Positions 19,071-28,205 of a stretch of DNA of 64,000 nt are shown one piece after another. The position numbers and the translations under genes are program-made. Source of the DNA: Sulfuricurvum sp. (GTDB taxonomy: Bacteria; Campylobacterota; Campylobacteria; Campylobacterales; Sulfurimonadaceae); contig NZ_JAQTUH010000002.1 in assembly GCF_028710345.1 (NCBI RefSeq), positions 62,001 to 126,000 on the forward strand. The letters run 5' to 3'. Each line of letters begins with the position of its first letter. Position 1 is the stretch's first letter. The notes beneath the pieces are model-generated. The model was not told where the DNA came from. It worked only from the letters and a program-made list of their open reading frames with translations, and did no database searches.

Positions 19071-20161
19071 TGAGTTTACAATCACTTCAAATCGGTAAAT
19101 ATACCATTCCCGTCCCTATTGTTCAAGGTGGTATGGGTGTCGGAATCAGTTGGGATAGATTAGCAGGTACGGTATCGTTAGAGGGTGGTTTAGGGGTCAT
19201 CAGTTCTGTAGGAACTGGGTATTATGAGGATAAATCGCATTCAGATAAATTGGTGGCAGGGCGTCCATTGGAAGCTGATAACTTTTATTCCAAAAAAGGG
19301 CTAATAGCTATTTTTGAGAATGCTCGAAAAATCTGTGGTGATGCACCGCTTGCATGTAATGTACTTTATGCGATTAATGATTATGGTCGTGTGGTTACCG
19401 ATGCGTGTGAAGCAGGTGCTAATATTATTATTACAGGTGCAGGACTACCAACCAATATGCCTGAATTTACGGCAGATTATCCCGATGTTGCGTTAGTCCC
19501 TATCGTCTCTTCGCCTAAAGCATTATCTATTATCTGCAAACGTTGGCAGAAACGGTATAACCGCTTACCGGATGCGGTCATACTTGAAGGGCCGCTTAGT
19601 GGAGGACACCAAGGGTTTACCTATGAGCAATGTGCTATGGAAGAGTTCCAACTTGAAAATTTGGTAGCTCCGGTTGTCGAAGAGGCGGCTTTGTGGGGGA
19701 ATATCCCTGTAATTGCTGCCGGCGGGGTCTGGGATAAAAATGACATTGACAAAATGATCGCACTCGGGGCTTCCGGAGTACAGATGGGTACCCGTTTTAT
19801 CGGGACACATGAATGTGATGCCCATGATAATTTTAAACAGGTTCTCCTAGATGCGCAGGAGAAAGATATTACGTTGATGAAATCGCCTGTTGGGTATCCT
19901 GCGCGCGGTGTACGGACTAACCTTCGTAATCTAATTGATACACGAAGTGGACCGGCTATAAAATGTATTTCTAATTGTGTTGCACCGTGTCATCGTGGAG
20001 TAGAAGCCAAAGAGGTAGGATTTTGTATTGCTGATCGTCTTAGTGATGCTTATTTGGGTAATTTAGAATTGGGACTTTTCTTCTCTGGAAGTAACGGTTA
20101 CCGTATTGATAAAATTATTTCCGTCAAAGAGTTGATGGCGAAATTAACAGAAGGCGAATAA
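19070..20161 (+). CDS. Nitronate monooxygenase / FabK-like flavoprotein
   Basis: 363 residues, FMN-binding TIM barrel. Motifs: PIVQGGMGVGIS at the N-terminus, GPLSGGHQGF with the family His, IPVIAAGGVWDKNDI and GASGVQMGTRFIGTHE for phosphate binding. The family oxidises propionate-3-nitronate or, in the FabK branch, reduces enoyl-ACP; this sequence does not decide between them. A Cys-containing C-terminal segment (CISNCVAPCHRG) is distinctive. It is coupled to tyrS by a TAATG overlap, and the amidase gene follows 6 bp later. Confidence 0.85.
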   Translation: MSLQSLQIGKYTIPVPIVQGGMGVGISWDRLAGTVSLEGGLGVISSVGTGYYEDKSHSDKLVAGRPLEADNFYSKKGLIAIFENARKICGDAPLACNVLYAINDYGRVVTDACEAGANIIITGAGLPTNMPEFTADYPDVALVPIVSSPKALSIICKRWQKRYNRLPDAVILEGPLSGGHQGFTYEQCAMEEFQLENLVAPVVEEAALWGNIPVIAAGGVWDKNDIDKMIALGASGVQMGTRFIGTHECDAHDNFKQVLLDAQEKDITLMKSPVGYPARGVRTNLRNLIDTRSGPAIKCISNCVAPCHRGVEAKEVGFCIADRLSDAYLGNLELGLFFSGSNGYRIDKIISVKELMAKLTEGE

Positions 20162-20167
20162 TCAATT

Positions 20168-21751
20168 ATGATCCGCTTTTTTCTTTCACTTATTGTATGT
20201 GTTTCGTTATTGTTGGGAGCTACTGATAGTGAACGTTTAGAGAGCGCACAAAAAGCATTAAATAGTAGTGATGAGATAGAGCAGTTTCGTGGTTATAATG
20301 AGTTTAAAACTCTCTATACTAAATCCCTATCTACTAAAAATAGTGCTATGACGAAAGAGACATTAGAGGGGATTATAAAAGGGGGGGAGATTTTAAAGAT
20401 TGATGTTACTCGATACAAAACAGAACTTTCAAAACTCGCCCCACAAGAGATAGTAAAGCCTGTTGAAATTGCTCCACCTGTAATTGCACAAGAGAATCAA
20501 AAACCGCTTGTATTCCCAAAGGAGTATCTCAAAGCACCATCAGTAGCTACTAATGTCTCTACTAATTTTTTAACTCCCTCATCAGAACAGTTAAAGCAGC
20601 AAATTGAAATTCCAAAGTTTACTAATGATTTAGGTAAGTCTCACCGTCTATTGGATGTAAAATGGAAAGATAATAGGATTGAATTGCTTTTTGATACAGC
20701 GATTGATTCAAAAGAGGTACAACTCTCTAAGATTATTGAAGCCGATAAGCAGCGTTTCCGTTATATTATCGACATTGAACAAACCACAATTTCTGGAACA
20801 AAAGTTTTGGAGCAAGATAAACTTCAAAAAATACGACTAGCACAATACGATGCAAAAACTCTCCGAATTGTGATAGAAAATAACGAAGCTATTGCCCTTA
20901 AGCCGGTGTATAAAGGGACATCAATATATGTAGATTTTTCATTTCAAAAAGGGACACTAACAACTCCTTCTCCAGCCGTAACACCGGCAGTAATTCAACC
21001 CCCGATTGTAAAAGATCCCCCTCCGATTATTGCTCTTCCTCCTATGCAAAGTATTACCCCTCGTGATCGAAGTAAAAAAGTGATTGTGATTGATCCTGGG
21101 CACGGTGGAAAAGATAGTGGTGCAATTGGTAATGGCTATATGGAAAAGGAAATCGTTTTAAAAATCGGTTTAGAGCTTGCCGATCAACTTCGAACATTAG
21201 GGTATACCGTCTATATGACACGCTCTACTGATATTTTTATCGAGCTTAAAGATCGTACCCATTTTGCGAATGATAAATCAGCAGATCTTTTTTTATCCAT
21301 TCATGCTAATGCCATCCCTAAGGGAGCTGATGCAAACACAGCATATGGGATAGAAACCTATTTTCTCTCGCCGGGACGAAGCGAACGTGCTATGAGGGTA
21401 GCAGCATTGGAAAACTCAGAAGATATGGGTGAGATGGGGGCGTATGGAAAACTCAGTTTTTTAAGTGTTCTTAATACGGAAAAAATAATTGCTTCCAATA
21501 AACTTGCTATCGATATTCAAAAAGGGGTATTGAATAATTTACGAAAACAATATCCGAATGTTAAAGATAACAGTGTACGAGAAGCACCGTTTTGGGTATT
21601 GGTCGGTGCGCAGATGCCCGCTATTTTGTTAGAAACAGGCTATATCAGTAATCCGGACGAATCTGCACGTATTGCTGATCCAAAATATCAAAAATGGATG
21701 GTTGAGGGGATGGTAGATGGTATTAAACACTATTTTGCAAATAACCCTTAA
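20168..21751 (+). CDS. amiA: N-acetylmuramoyl-L-alanine amidase (Amidase_3)
   Basis: 527 residues with a signal peptide (MIRFFLSLIVCVSLLLGA). A helical region and a beta-rich AMIN-like domain (about 155-260) precede a Pro-rich linker and the catalytic zinc domain (about 305-525): VIVIDPGHGGKDSGAIG (His, then Glu in MEKEIVLKIG), FLSIHANA (His) and ILLETGYISN (Glu). It cleaves the amide between muramic acid and peptide to split daughter cells. Campylobacterota usually have a single amidase of this type, placed near tyrS as here. Confidence 0.92.
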   Translation: MIRFFLSLIVCVSLLLGATDSERLESAQKALNSSDEIEQFRGYNEFKTLYTKSLSTKNSAMTKETLEGIIKGGEILKIDVTRYKTELSKLAPQEIVKPVEIAPPVIAQENQKPLVFPKEYLKAPSVATNVSTNFLTPSSEQLKQQIEIPKFTNDLGKSHRLLDVKWKDNRIELLFDTAIDSKEVQLSKIIEADKQRFRYIIDIEQTTISGTKVLEQDKLQKIRLAQYDAKTLRIVIENNEAIALKPVYKGTSIYVDFSFQKGTLTTPSPAVTPAVIQPPIVKDPPPIIALPPMQSITPRDRSKKVIVIDPGHGGKDSGAIGNGYMEKEIVLKIGLELADQLRTLGYTVYMTRSTDIFIELKDRTHFANDKSADLFLSIHANAIPKGADANTAYGIETYFLSPGRSERAMRVAALENSEDMGEMGAYGKLSFLSVLNTEKIIASNKLAIDIQKGVLNNLRKQYPNVKDNSVREAPFWVLVGAQMPAILLETGYISNPDESARIADPKYQKWMVEGMVDGIKHYFANNP

Positions 21752-21782
21752 CCCACTTCATTAGCCTACTAAAAGGAGAATA

Positions 21783-24137
21783 ATGTTCTTTAAAACAGTA
21801 CTTTATTTTCTTTTTGCTATCTCTTCTCTATCCGCATCTACCCTCTCGTATCTTAAAGATATTCATCCCATTTTAGAAAAACGGTGTGCCGTATGTCACT
21901 CGTGTTATAACGCCCCCTGTCAGCTTAAAATGGAGGCTTTTGAAGGGATAGATCGCGGTGGAAGCAAAAAAGCCGTTTATATGGCAACCCGCTTAAGAGC
22001 ACAAGATCCTACCCGTCTTTTTATGGATGCAAACACAACGGAACAATGGCGATCAAAAGATTTTTTTAGTGTAACCAATGACTCTAATCAATCCATTTTA
22101 CAAGGGATGTTGGATTTGAAAAAACTCCATCCCGATTCTAAAGGGAGCTATTTTGCCGAAGCTGAAGATATTACTTGTGTTAACAATAAAGAAGAATTAG
22201 AGAGTTATAAGAGAAAACATCCCAACTGGGGAATGCCCTATGGATTTCCACCTCTCAAAAAAAATGAGTATGAGACTATGACGCGCTGGTTAGCTCAAGG
22301 GGCAAAAGGACCAAGCCAAAAAGAACAATTATCACTTATTACCCCTTCCCTTAGCGCTTCAAAAAATATACGAAAATGGGAAGTTTTTTTAAATCAGCAA
22401 GATCCAAAACATCAAGTTACCGCCCGTTATTTGTATGAACATTTTTTCTTAGCACATATTCGGTTTGGGACAAGCAGCGGACGAGAATTTTTTGAATTGG
22501 TGCGATCTTCAACACCATCCGGTGAACCTATTAGTGTAATCTCTACTGTTCGTCCCTATGATGATCCAAAATCTGAATATGTTTACTATCGGTTTCGTAA
22601 AATTCATGCTACTATTACCCATAAAACCCATATGGTTGTATTACTGGATGATGAACGTTTAGAACGATACAATGAGCTTTTTATAGCACCAAAATGGGTT
22701 GAAACGCCTCATTTACTCTCCTTTGACCCTATAATCAGTGCTAATCCCTTAATTGCATATGCCCAAATTCCGGCAGAGTCACGGTACAAATTTTTGCTTG
22801 ATCACTCTCAGTATATTGTAGATACATTTATACGAGGTCCCGTATGTAAAGGGCAATTAGCTCTCAATGTTATAGAAGATCATTTTTGGGTTATGTTTAT
22901 GGATCCGAAATACGATTTAGGGGTAAAGTATCCTGAGTTTTATCGCGAGCAACAAGAAAATTTATCGATTCCCAATGAAGCGGGAAGTGATATGAAGGTA
23001 TGGAACATTTATACCAACAAATATATTAATCGCTATGAGGAGTATTATGCGGCGAAAACAGCGTTATATGATAAATATTATCCCAAAGGGTTACCGCTAG
23101 AATCGATATGGAGAGGTGAGAGATCGGTGGATGCCCCACTCTTAACGGTCTATCGCCATTTTGATAGCGCATCGGTTCATCGTGGAGTAAAAGGGGAATA
23201 CCCGAAAACAGCATGGGTAATGGATTATGCTCAGTTTGAACGAACCTATTATGCCCTTGCTGCAGGATTTGATGTTTTTGGAAATATTGCCCATCAAACT
23301 AATATTCGTCGATTTATGGACTCTATACGTGAGGATGGTGAGTTAAATTTTATCCATTATCTTCCACGAAATGTACGTTATTCTCTTATCTCATCATGGT
23401 ATTTGAGTGATACGATTGATCCAAAATATTTTGAACGTTTTCAGGGAAAATTTGATACTTCTTTTGAATACACAAGCGGTGATCCAAAACGTGAATTGAT
23501 TGAAAAAGTAGTTGAACAGTATATATTACCCTCTACAAATATTGCGTTTGATACTCTTAACTATTTTAGAGCTCACGACGAGCACCCTAAAATGCCTACA
23601 GTATTTAAAACAAAAGCCGATTACATGCAAGGCTTTAGAGCATTAACCGCGCCAGGGACAGGTTTTATCCGAAAAGTGAATGAATTTGGGGTGGATGTAG
23701 TTTATATCCGCATCCGAAATACCCCTATAGGTGATCGATTTGTATCTATGGTGATTAATCGTTGGCATAACAGTGTAAATACAATCTTCAAAGAGTCAAG
23801 TCAATTAGACCCCAGCAAAGATACGATAGATTTTTTTGCTGAGAGTGTTGCTTCTTACCCTAACTATTTTATCGACGTCGATTTTTCACAACTCCCTGAT
23901 CTTTTTGATTTATTGCAAAATTATGATGGTTCGGAGCTCTATAAAGCAAAATTAAATAAATATGGAGTTAATCGGACAAATGAGCATTTTTGGGAAGTGT
24001 TTGATGCATTTCAAAAGAATTTTAATAAAAGTGAACCGATAGAATCAGGGCTATACGATTTAAACCGTTATTACAATAAAGCAACCGAAGAAGAGAGCTT
24101 GGTAACGAGATTAATGGAACTTAGAAATTCATTGTAA
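21783..24137 (+). CDS. cti: Fatty acid cis/trans isomerase, c-type heme
   Basis: 784 residues with a signal peptide and a heme c site CAVCH at 35-39, followed by two extra cysteines (C41 and C46). Motifs such as LEKRCAVCHSCYNAPCQLKMEAFEGIDRGGSK, MPYGFPPL and VIEDHFWVMFMDP are characteristic of Cti. In Pseudomonas and Vibrio the enzyme converts cis to trans unsaturated membrane fatty acids in the periplasm under solvent or heat stress. Its ribosome site is AAAGGAG at 21773-21779. Last gene of the pyrH run (31-bp gap); the AT-rich patch begins right after. Confidence 0.92.
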   Translation: MFFKTVLYFLFAISSLSASTLSYLKDIHPILEKRCAVCHSCYNAPCQLKMEAFEGIDRGGSKKAVYMATRLRAQDPTRLFMDANTTEQWRSKDFFSVTNDSNQSILQGMLDLKKLHPDSKGSYFAEAEDITCVNNKEELESYKRKHPNWGMPYGFPPLKKNEYETMTRWLAQGAKGPSQKEQLSLITPSLSASKNIRKWEVFLNQQDPKHQVTARYLYEHFFLAHIRFGTSSGREFFELVRSSTPSGEPISVISTVRPYDDPKSEYVYYRFRKIHATITHKTHMVVLLDDERLERYNELFIAPKWVETPHLLSFDPIISANPLIAYAQIPAESRYKFLLDHSQYIVDTFIRGPVCKGQLALNVIEDHFWVMFMDPKYDLGVKYPEFYREQQENLSIPNEAGSDMKVWNIYTNKYINRYEEYYAAKTALYDKYYPKGLPLESIWRGERSVDAPLLTVYRHFDSASVHRGVKGEYPKTAWVMDYAQFERTYYALAAGFDVFGNIAHQTNIRRFMDSIREDGELNFIHYLPRNVRYSLISSWYLSDTIDPKYFERFQGKFDTSFEYTSGDPKRELIEKVVEQYILPSTNIAFDTLNYFRAHDEHPKMPTVFKTKADYMQGFRALTAPGTGFIRKVNEFGVDVVYIRIRNTPIGDRFVSMVINRWHNSVNTIFKESSQLDPSKDTIDFFAESVASYPNYFIDVDFSQLPDLFDLLQNYDGSELYKAKLNKYGVNRTNEHFWEVFDAFQKNFNKSEPIESGLYDLNRYYNKATEEESLVTRLMELRNSL

Positions 24138-24165
24138 GAAAAAGCTATTATCAATGATGTAATAG

Positions 24166-24410
24166 GATTACGCAGGTGATATTACATTTGAATGTGTTAT
24201 AGAAAAAGTTTATATTTATGTTTCAAATGAAAATTATTCAGTAGACTTTTTAAATGATGAAAATATTTCTACATATAATAGCGATTAAGGGATATTAGTA
24301 CTTACATAAATATTAGTAAGCCTTATATTCATAGTAAAGTATTTAATGCTCTCTTTTTAGCTTTAATTTATGGCTTTATGATTATTGCAACATTTTTTGT
24401 ATTATTAGAG
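24166..24410 (+). pseudogene. Frameshifted remnant of an unknown gene
   Basis: Right after cti, frame one reads 40 sense codons without a start (24166-24288; ...ITFECVIEKVYIYVSNE...NISTYNSD, stop). A second frame is open from 24282 (DISTYINISKPYIHSKVFNALFLALIYGFMI) and encodes a hydrophobic stretch. The two join sensibly if one frameshift is assumed near 24285. The codon pattern is protein-like and as AT-rich as the neighbouring accessory genes. I do not recognise the parent family. Chance open reading in AT-rich DNA is the alternative. Confidence 0.3.
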
Positions 24411-25536
24411 TGTTATTGTAGTCAAAATTTATATTTGTTAATTTTTCAATTTTCCATGTATCTTGAAAAAGTTTTGTAGTATTTTCTTCATATATATTTA
24501 ATATCAAAAGTTTTATTTGCCTACTCTTTTCTGCTTCATCCGTCACATTTAAATCTTTTAGACTATTTGTTTGAAATATATCATAATAATAATATACACC
24601 ATCCTTAATACCTAAAAAAATAATAGGTTTTTGTAAATATTTGTCATAAACAAGAGAAGTTTTATTGTCTATGTAAAAATCTGCAACCATATTTTGAATT
24701 GGGAAAATTTTTCTATTCTTGTTATTGTTTGCGCCAGCAATAATTGAGGAAGTAGCGTATATTATTAAAAGAAGAACAGCAGTTTTTTTCAAAACAGACA
24801 ATAAATTATGTTTTGAATAACTGTTTTTTGATTTAGAATCAGCATAAATCATCAAAAATGTGATTACGGCAAAAATAGAAAAAATTGATAAGAATATTGC
24901 AATAAATATTTTAATTGATAAAAGGATTTCACTATCATTAATTAAGCTGTATGGTATGGTGTGTAGAATTAATAGTATAGATGCAACAAGAATGGAAGAA
25001 TATGTGGTTAAAAGGATTTTAGTTCCTGTGAAAGAACCTAAATTTTCTTTAATATATATTTCATATTTCAAATTATCGATATTTATAAAACATTCAAGTG
25101 TTTCTTTGAGCTCTCGAATTGCTTGTTTTTTATCTTTAGGAATTTCAATAAGAATGATTTTAACAGTTTCATCTATCTTAAAAATATTTGTAATATTTTC
25201 TTTATTTAATGTCTCATACTGATTAGTAACACCATGTTTTTCTCGATTATAAGTATCTTTTAAAAAAAACGGTGTATATAAAATCCATTTGAAAATATTG
25301 CAGCCAAAATTCAAAATTTTCTTTTGTTTAGAAAGCAGTTTTATATATTTTGCATGAACAATTTTTTTCTTATCGTCATAAAAAATTAAAAATTGTGACA
25401 TATCAGAGATTAGTTCTATGTCTTGTACTAATAAAAACTCTTGAAAACTTTTAAAGTCACCATTAAAAGTTAAATATGTTTGGATATTTTTTAGGATTTT
25501 ATCATCATATATTGATAAATCACGTTCAATTGTCAT
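24382..25536 (-). CDS. Uncharacterised membrane protein
   Basis: 384 residues, strongly Lys/Ile/Asn-rich. A soluble N-terminus (about 1-165) includes one possible membrane-associated stretch (FKWILYTPFFL). Then come three strong transmembrane segments (about 172-194, 204-228, 247-268) and a soluble C-terminal domain of about 110 residues. No enzymatic motif is seen. Base use is far more AT-rich than cti upstream or pyrF beyond the tRNAs, suggesting acquisition. It follows the SLATT-like gene by 69 bp on the same strand. Confidence 0.6.
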   Translation of the reverse strand: MTIERDLSIYDDKILKNIQTYLTFNGDFKSFQEFLLVQDIELISDMSQFLIFYDDKKKIVHAKYIKLLSKQKKILNFGCNIFKWILYTPFFLKDTYNREKHGVTNQYETLNKENITNIFKIDETVKIILIEIPKDKKQAIRELKETLECFINIDNLKYEIYIKENLGSFTGTKILLTTYSSILVASILLILHTIPYSLINDSEILLSIKIFIAIFLSIFSIFAVITFLMIYADSKSKNSYSKHNLLSVLKKTAVLLLIIYATSSIIAGANNNKNRKIFPIQNMVADFYIDNKTSLVYDKYLQKPIIFLGIKDGVYYYYDIFQTNSLKDLNVTDEAEKSRQIKLLILNIYEENTTKLFQDTWKIEKLTNINFDYNNTLIIQKMLQ

Positions 25537-25605
25537 GTATAAGATTCACAAATTGTTTTAGCAATAAAATAATTAATTATTATTGACATTAAAATCCTTT
25601 TATCT

Positions 25606-26211
25606 TTAAATATTTTTTTTACTTATTTTATCATCTGCCGTTGCTAAATTATCAGTTTCAGCTTTACGAACAAAGCGACGGATCTGTTCAACTTCTTGGT
25701 AATAGTTACTTATTTGCTCTGTACTATCTTTGCCAAAACTTTCTGGTCTATCAAGTAAACGCCGATAGGTATCATAAAACTCTGATTCACCATGTCTAAA
25801 TGATTTATAATTGTCTTCAATTTTAAGTCCTCTATGAAAAGCTAATAAAATTGCAGTGAATGTTGAAATGAGAGTTAAAAATTCTTTAGAGAAATTATTG
25901 GGTTCAATAAATTGCGTAATTAGTGGAATTAATACGGAAGAAGGAATGGTCCAAAAAAGAGTATATATGTGAAATCTTCTATATTTTTCTGATTCATTCT
26001 TCCAAAAAATCAATGTGCCATGTATTCTTGAATAGTGTTGGCTAAGCATAAATTTTTCATTTTCGCTAAAATGCAAAGATTCTTCGAAAGATTTTCCACC
26101 AGGATTTAATTTTACTCGCTTTATAATCGCACAAAATACAGGTAGAAAACTTCCGATTGCTAAGACGCAATAAAGAATAAAAAAAAGAGACCAAATATCA
26201 TTCATTTGCAT
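25606..26211 (-). CDS. SLATT/DUF4231-like two-helix membrane protein
   Basis: 201 residues. An N-terminal membrane segment (WSLFFILYCVLAIGSFLPVFCAII) and a hairpin of two further segments (about 82-98 and 107-123) are followed by a helix with LLAFHRGLKIEDNYKSFRHGESEFYDTYRRLLDRP and a charged helical tail (VEQIRRFVRKAETDN). The layout of paired helices, then a conserved Trp/Tyr-Arg-Glu helix and a closing E-x-x-x helix, resembles the SLATT family proposed as pore-forming effectors of bacterial conflict systems. This is a pattern match only. AGGAAG lies 10 bp before the ATG; a second ATG two codons on is possible. No nucleotide cyclase or SLOG partner is nearby. Confidence 0.5.
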   Translation of the reverse strand: MQMNDIWSLFFILYCVLAIGSFLPVFCAIIKRVKLNPGGKSFEESLHFSENEKFMLSQHYSRIHGTLIFWKNESEKYRRFHIYTLFWTIPSSVLIPLITQFIEPNNFSKEFLTLISTFTAILLAFHRGLKIEDNYKSFRHGESEFYDTYRRLLDRPESFGKDSTEQISNYYQEVEQIRRFVRKAETDNLATADDKISKKNI

Positions 26212-26466
26212 TAAAATAACTTCCTACTTATCATTAAATACAGTTAATAAAAAATTTATACTTATTGTATCTTGATATTTCTCAAAAATAAGCTAATCAT
26301 AACAACGGATGGAATTGTTGTAGTTTTATGGCACATTAATTCTCAACTAATGCTGGAATGACCTCCTAGCAGTTGTGACCTTTTTATTTAAAAGTACATA
26401 AGTGACTTGAAACTTAATTTTATAAGAAATCTAATTCTGGCAACTCTGAAGATGTCTCAAGAGTTA
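26212..26466 (+). other. 255-bp AT-rich spacer, nothing recognised
   Basis: No open frame, tRNA fragment or strong hairpin was found. A plausible minus-strand promoter for the SLATT-like gene is present near 26244-26280 (TTGAGA and TATAAA-like hexamers), but spacing is poor. Confidence 0.3.
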
Positions 26467-27081
26467 TTATTTAGTATCTTTTTGTTTTTCAAATTGATAA
26501 TAATGAATTAAGTCATCTCCATCTTCTTTCATATGAATAATATACATAATTTGGTCATCTAAAAGCCTAATTTGATGTGAGTTAAGTAAATTCATAATTT
26601 CACTGTACCATTTATGCATGTTTTCTCTATAATAGCTATAGTCAATTTTTCGACCATATGGATTCTCAGCATGCAGGATTGCTCCGCATTTTTCATATAT
26701 GAGTTCGAATCTTTTTTTTGTTAGATATCCTTCATTTTTATCATGAAGTATAGATGTTAAATCTTCTTGATTAACAAATTCTTCAAAAATTGGATTTGGA
26801 TAAAAATTTGGATTAATTTTTTCTAAATCTTTTAAAAGGTTTTTTGCATTCCAATGTTTTGCAAAATTTTCATATTGTTTTGAATATGTGCGTTTGTTGG
26901 CAATTAGTGAAGAGAATGCGATAAGTTCTAATATTTTTCTAAATTGTAACGCCATTGATTCAATAGTTGTTGCGTTAAACATAGTATTATCAAGAAGCAA
27001 TGAAAAATTTACTATTGTTTTCATCCTTTTTTTGATTTCTTCCATTGAGTCACAATATTTTTCAATCTCTTTTTTTTCCAT
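26467..27081 (-). CDS. Uncharacterised helical protein beside tRNA-Gly
   Basis: 204 residues from the ATG at 27081, which has AGGA 7 bp upstream; the frame stays open into the tRNA, so longer starts are rejected. Helical and soluble. Distinctive segments are ALQFRKILELIAFSSL, HWNAKNLLKDLEKINPNFYPNPIF and CGAILHAENPYG. I recall similar arrangements only in unnamed proteins of accessory regions and assign no function. AT-rich like the next two genes. Confidence 0.55.
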   Translation of the reverse strand: MEKKEIEKYCDSMEEIKKRMKTIVNFSLLLDNTMFNATTIESMALQFRKILELIAFSSLIANKRTYSKQYENFAKHWNAKNLLKDLEKINPNFYPNPIFEEFVNQEDLTSILHDKNEGYLTKKRFELIYEKCGAILHAENPYGRKIDYSYYRENMHKWYSEIMNLLNSHQIRLLDDQIMYIIHMKEDGDDLIHYYQFEKQKDTK

Positions 27082-27141
27082 TAATAATCCTGAAACCTTT
27101 GCTTTATAAAAAAATAATAAATGGGCAAGTAAATAAAAAGG

Positions 27142-27218
<77 letters not shown>

Positions 27219-27239
27219 GTATAAAAATAAACATGAAAG

Positions 27240-27329
27240 TGGCGGACGAGGAGAGATTCGAACTCTCGGTACCGTTGCCAGTACGTCTCCTTAGCAGGGA
27301 GGTGGATTCAGCCGCTTTCCTACTCGTCC
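27240..27329 (-). tRNA. tRNA-Ser(GCU)
   Basis: 90 nt including an encoded CCA. Acceptor GGACGAG pairs with CTCGTCC, the anticodon is GCT within CTGCTAA, the long variable arm (TACTGGCAACGGTA) marks a class II tRNA, and the T arm is GAGAGTTCGAATCTCTC. Confidence 0.95.
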
Positions 27330-27348
27330 TTCGTATTGAAGAGGCGTA

Positions 27349-27354
27349 ATTATA
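27349..27354 (-). promoter_or_regulatory. -10 box of the tRNA-Ser/tRNA-Gly unit
   Basis: TATAAT on the minus strand lies 19 bp before the tRNA-Ser 5' end, inside the small inverted repeat GCGTA-ATTA-TACGC. No strong -35 is seen. Confidence 0.5.
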
Positions 27355-27389
27355 CGCAGGAGTAGATAACAAGTACCTTAAAGTACTGG

Positions 27390-28073
27390 TTATAATGATT
27401 TTAGAATTTTTTCAACCACTTCGGCAGGATTAGCAGCTTTATAGATGGGGCGACCGACGACGATAAAGTTTACTTTCTCATTATGGGCTATTTCTATCGT
27501 TGCTACCCGCTCTTGATCCCCTGCATCTTCACCAAACGGTCGAATACCGGGGGTAAGGGTGATAAATGTATCGGATGTTAAGGATTTAATCGAAGCACTC
27601 TCGTAAGCACTGCACACCACTCCATCAAGTCCAGCTTCATGAGCATCCTCAGCAAATTGATCGGCTTTGGTAGCGATAGATTTTTCATATACGTGGCTAA
27701 ATTCTCCCTCTTCGAATGAGGTGAGGGCAGTGACTGCGAGGACGAGAGGACGGTTTTCATAGGGCTCAAGCCGCTTCATCACTTCCCTCATCGCTTTACG
27801 CCCCGCAGAAGCGTGAACATTAAACATATCGACACCCAATCCCATAATTGATTCAGCAGCATCTGCCATTGTGTTAGGGATGTCGTAGAGTTTAAGGTCC
27901 AAAAAGATTTTGAATTCGGGATTAATGGATTTGATAGCATCGATAAAAGGTTTACCGTCACGGATATAGGCGCGTAGACCCACTTTGAGCCAAATAGGAT
28001 AGGTTTTAAGTTTTTCGATAAGGGCTAGGTTCTCATCTTGAGAAGGGAGATCAAGTGCGACACACAATTGCAT
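27390..28073 (-). CDS. pyrF: Orotidine 5'-phosphate decarboxylase
   Basis: 227 residues, full-length TIM barrel. Converts OMP to UMP. The catalytic array is present in FLDLKLYDIPNTMADA (Asp-Lys-x-x-Asp), with VHASAGRKAM and the phosphate-binding C-terminus PGIRPFGEDAGDQERV and IVVGRPIYKAANP. Divergent from yceI. Confidence 0.97.
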   Translation of the reverse strand: MQLCVALDLPSQDENLALIEKLKTYPIWLKVGLRAYIRDGKPFIDAIKSINPEFKIFLDLKLYDIPNTMADAAESIMGLGVDMFNVHASAGRKAMREVMKRLEPYENRPLVLAVTALTSFEEGEFSHVYEKSIATKADQFAEDAHEAGLDGVVCSAYESASIKSLTSDTFITLTPGIRPFGEDAGDQERVATIEIAHNEKVNFIVVGRPIYKAANPAEVVEKILKSL

Positions 28074-28160
28074 ATAAAACCTTTGAAAAATGATTCAAAA
28101 GTATAACAAAGCTTAAGTTTTTTTCTCATTAACGTAGTGTTAAGAAATCGTTTTAAAAAA

Positions 28161-28175
28161 GACTATACAATAGTC
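28161..28175 (+). promoter_or_regulatory. Inverted repeat over the yceI -10 region
   Basis: GACTAT-ACA-ATAGTC is a perfect 6-bp inverted repeat that contains the -10-like hexamer TACAAT, 31 bp before the yceI start. It could be an operator; the cognate protein is unknown. Confidence 0.35.
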
Positions 28176-28205
28176 CCTGATATTTTAGAAATAAAAGGGG
28201 ATAAA

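Noticed and set aside
27371-27388. AGTAC/GTACT inverted repeat as a pyrF terminator
   Set aside because: Only 5 bp of stem, no U-tract, and it lies in the tRNA promoter region.
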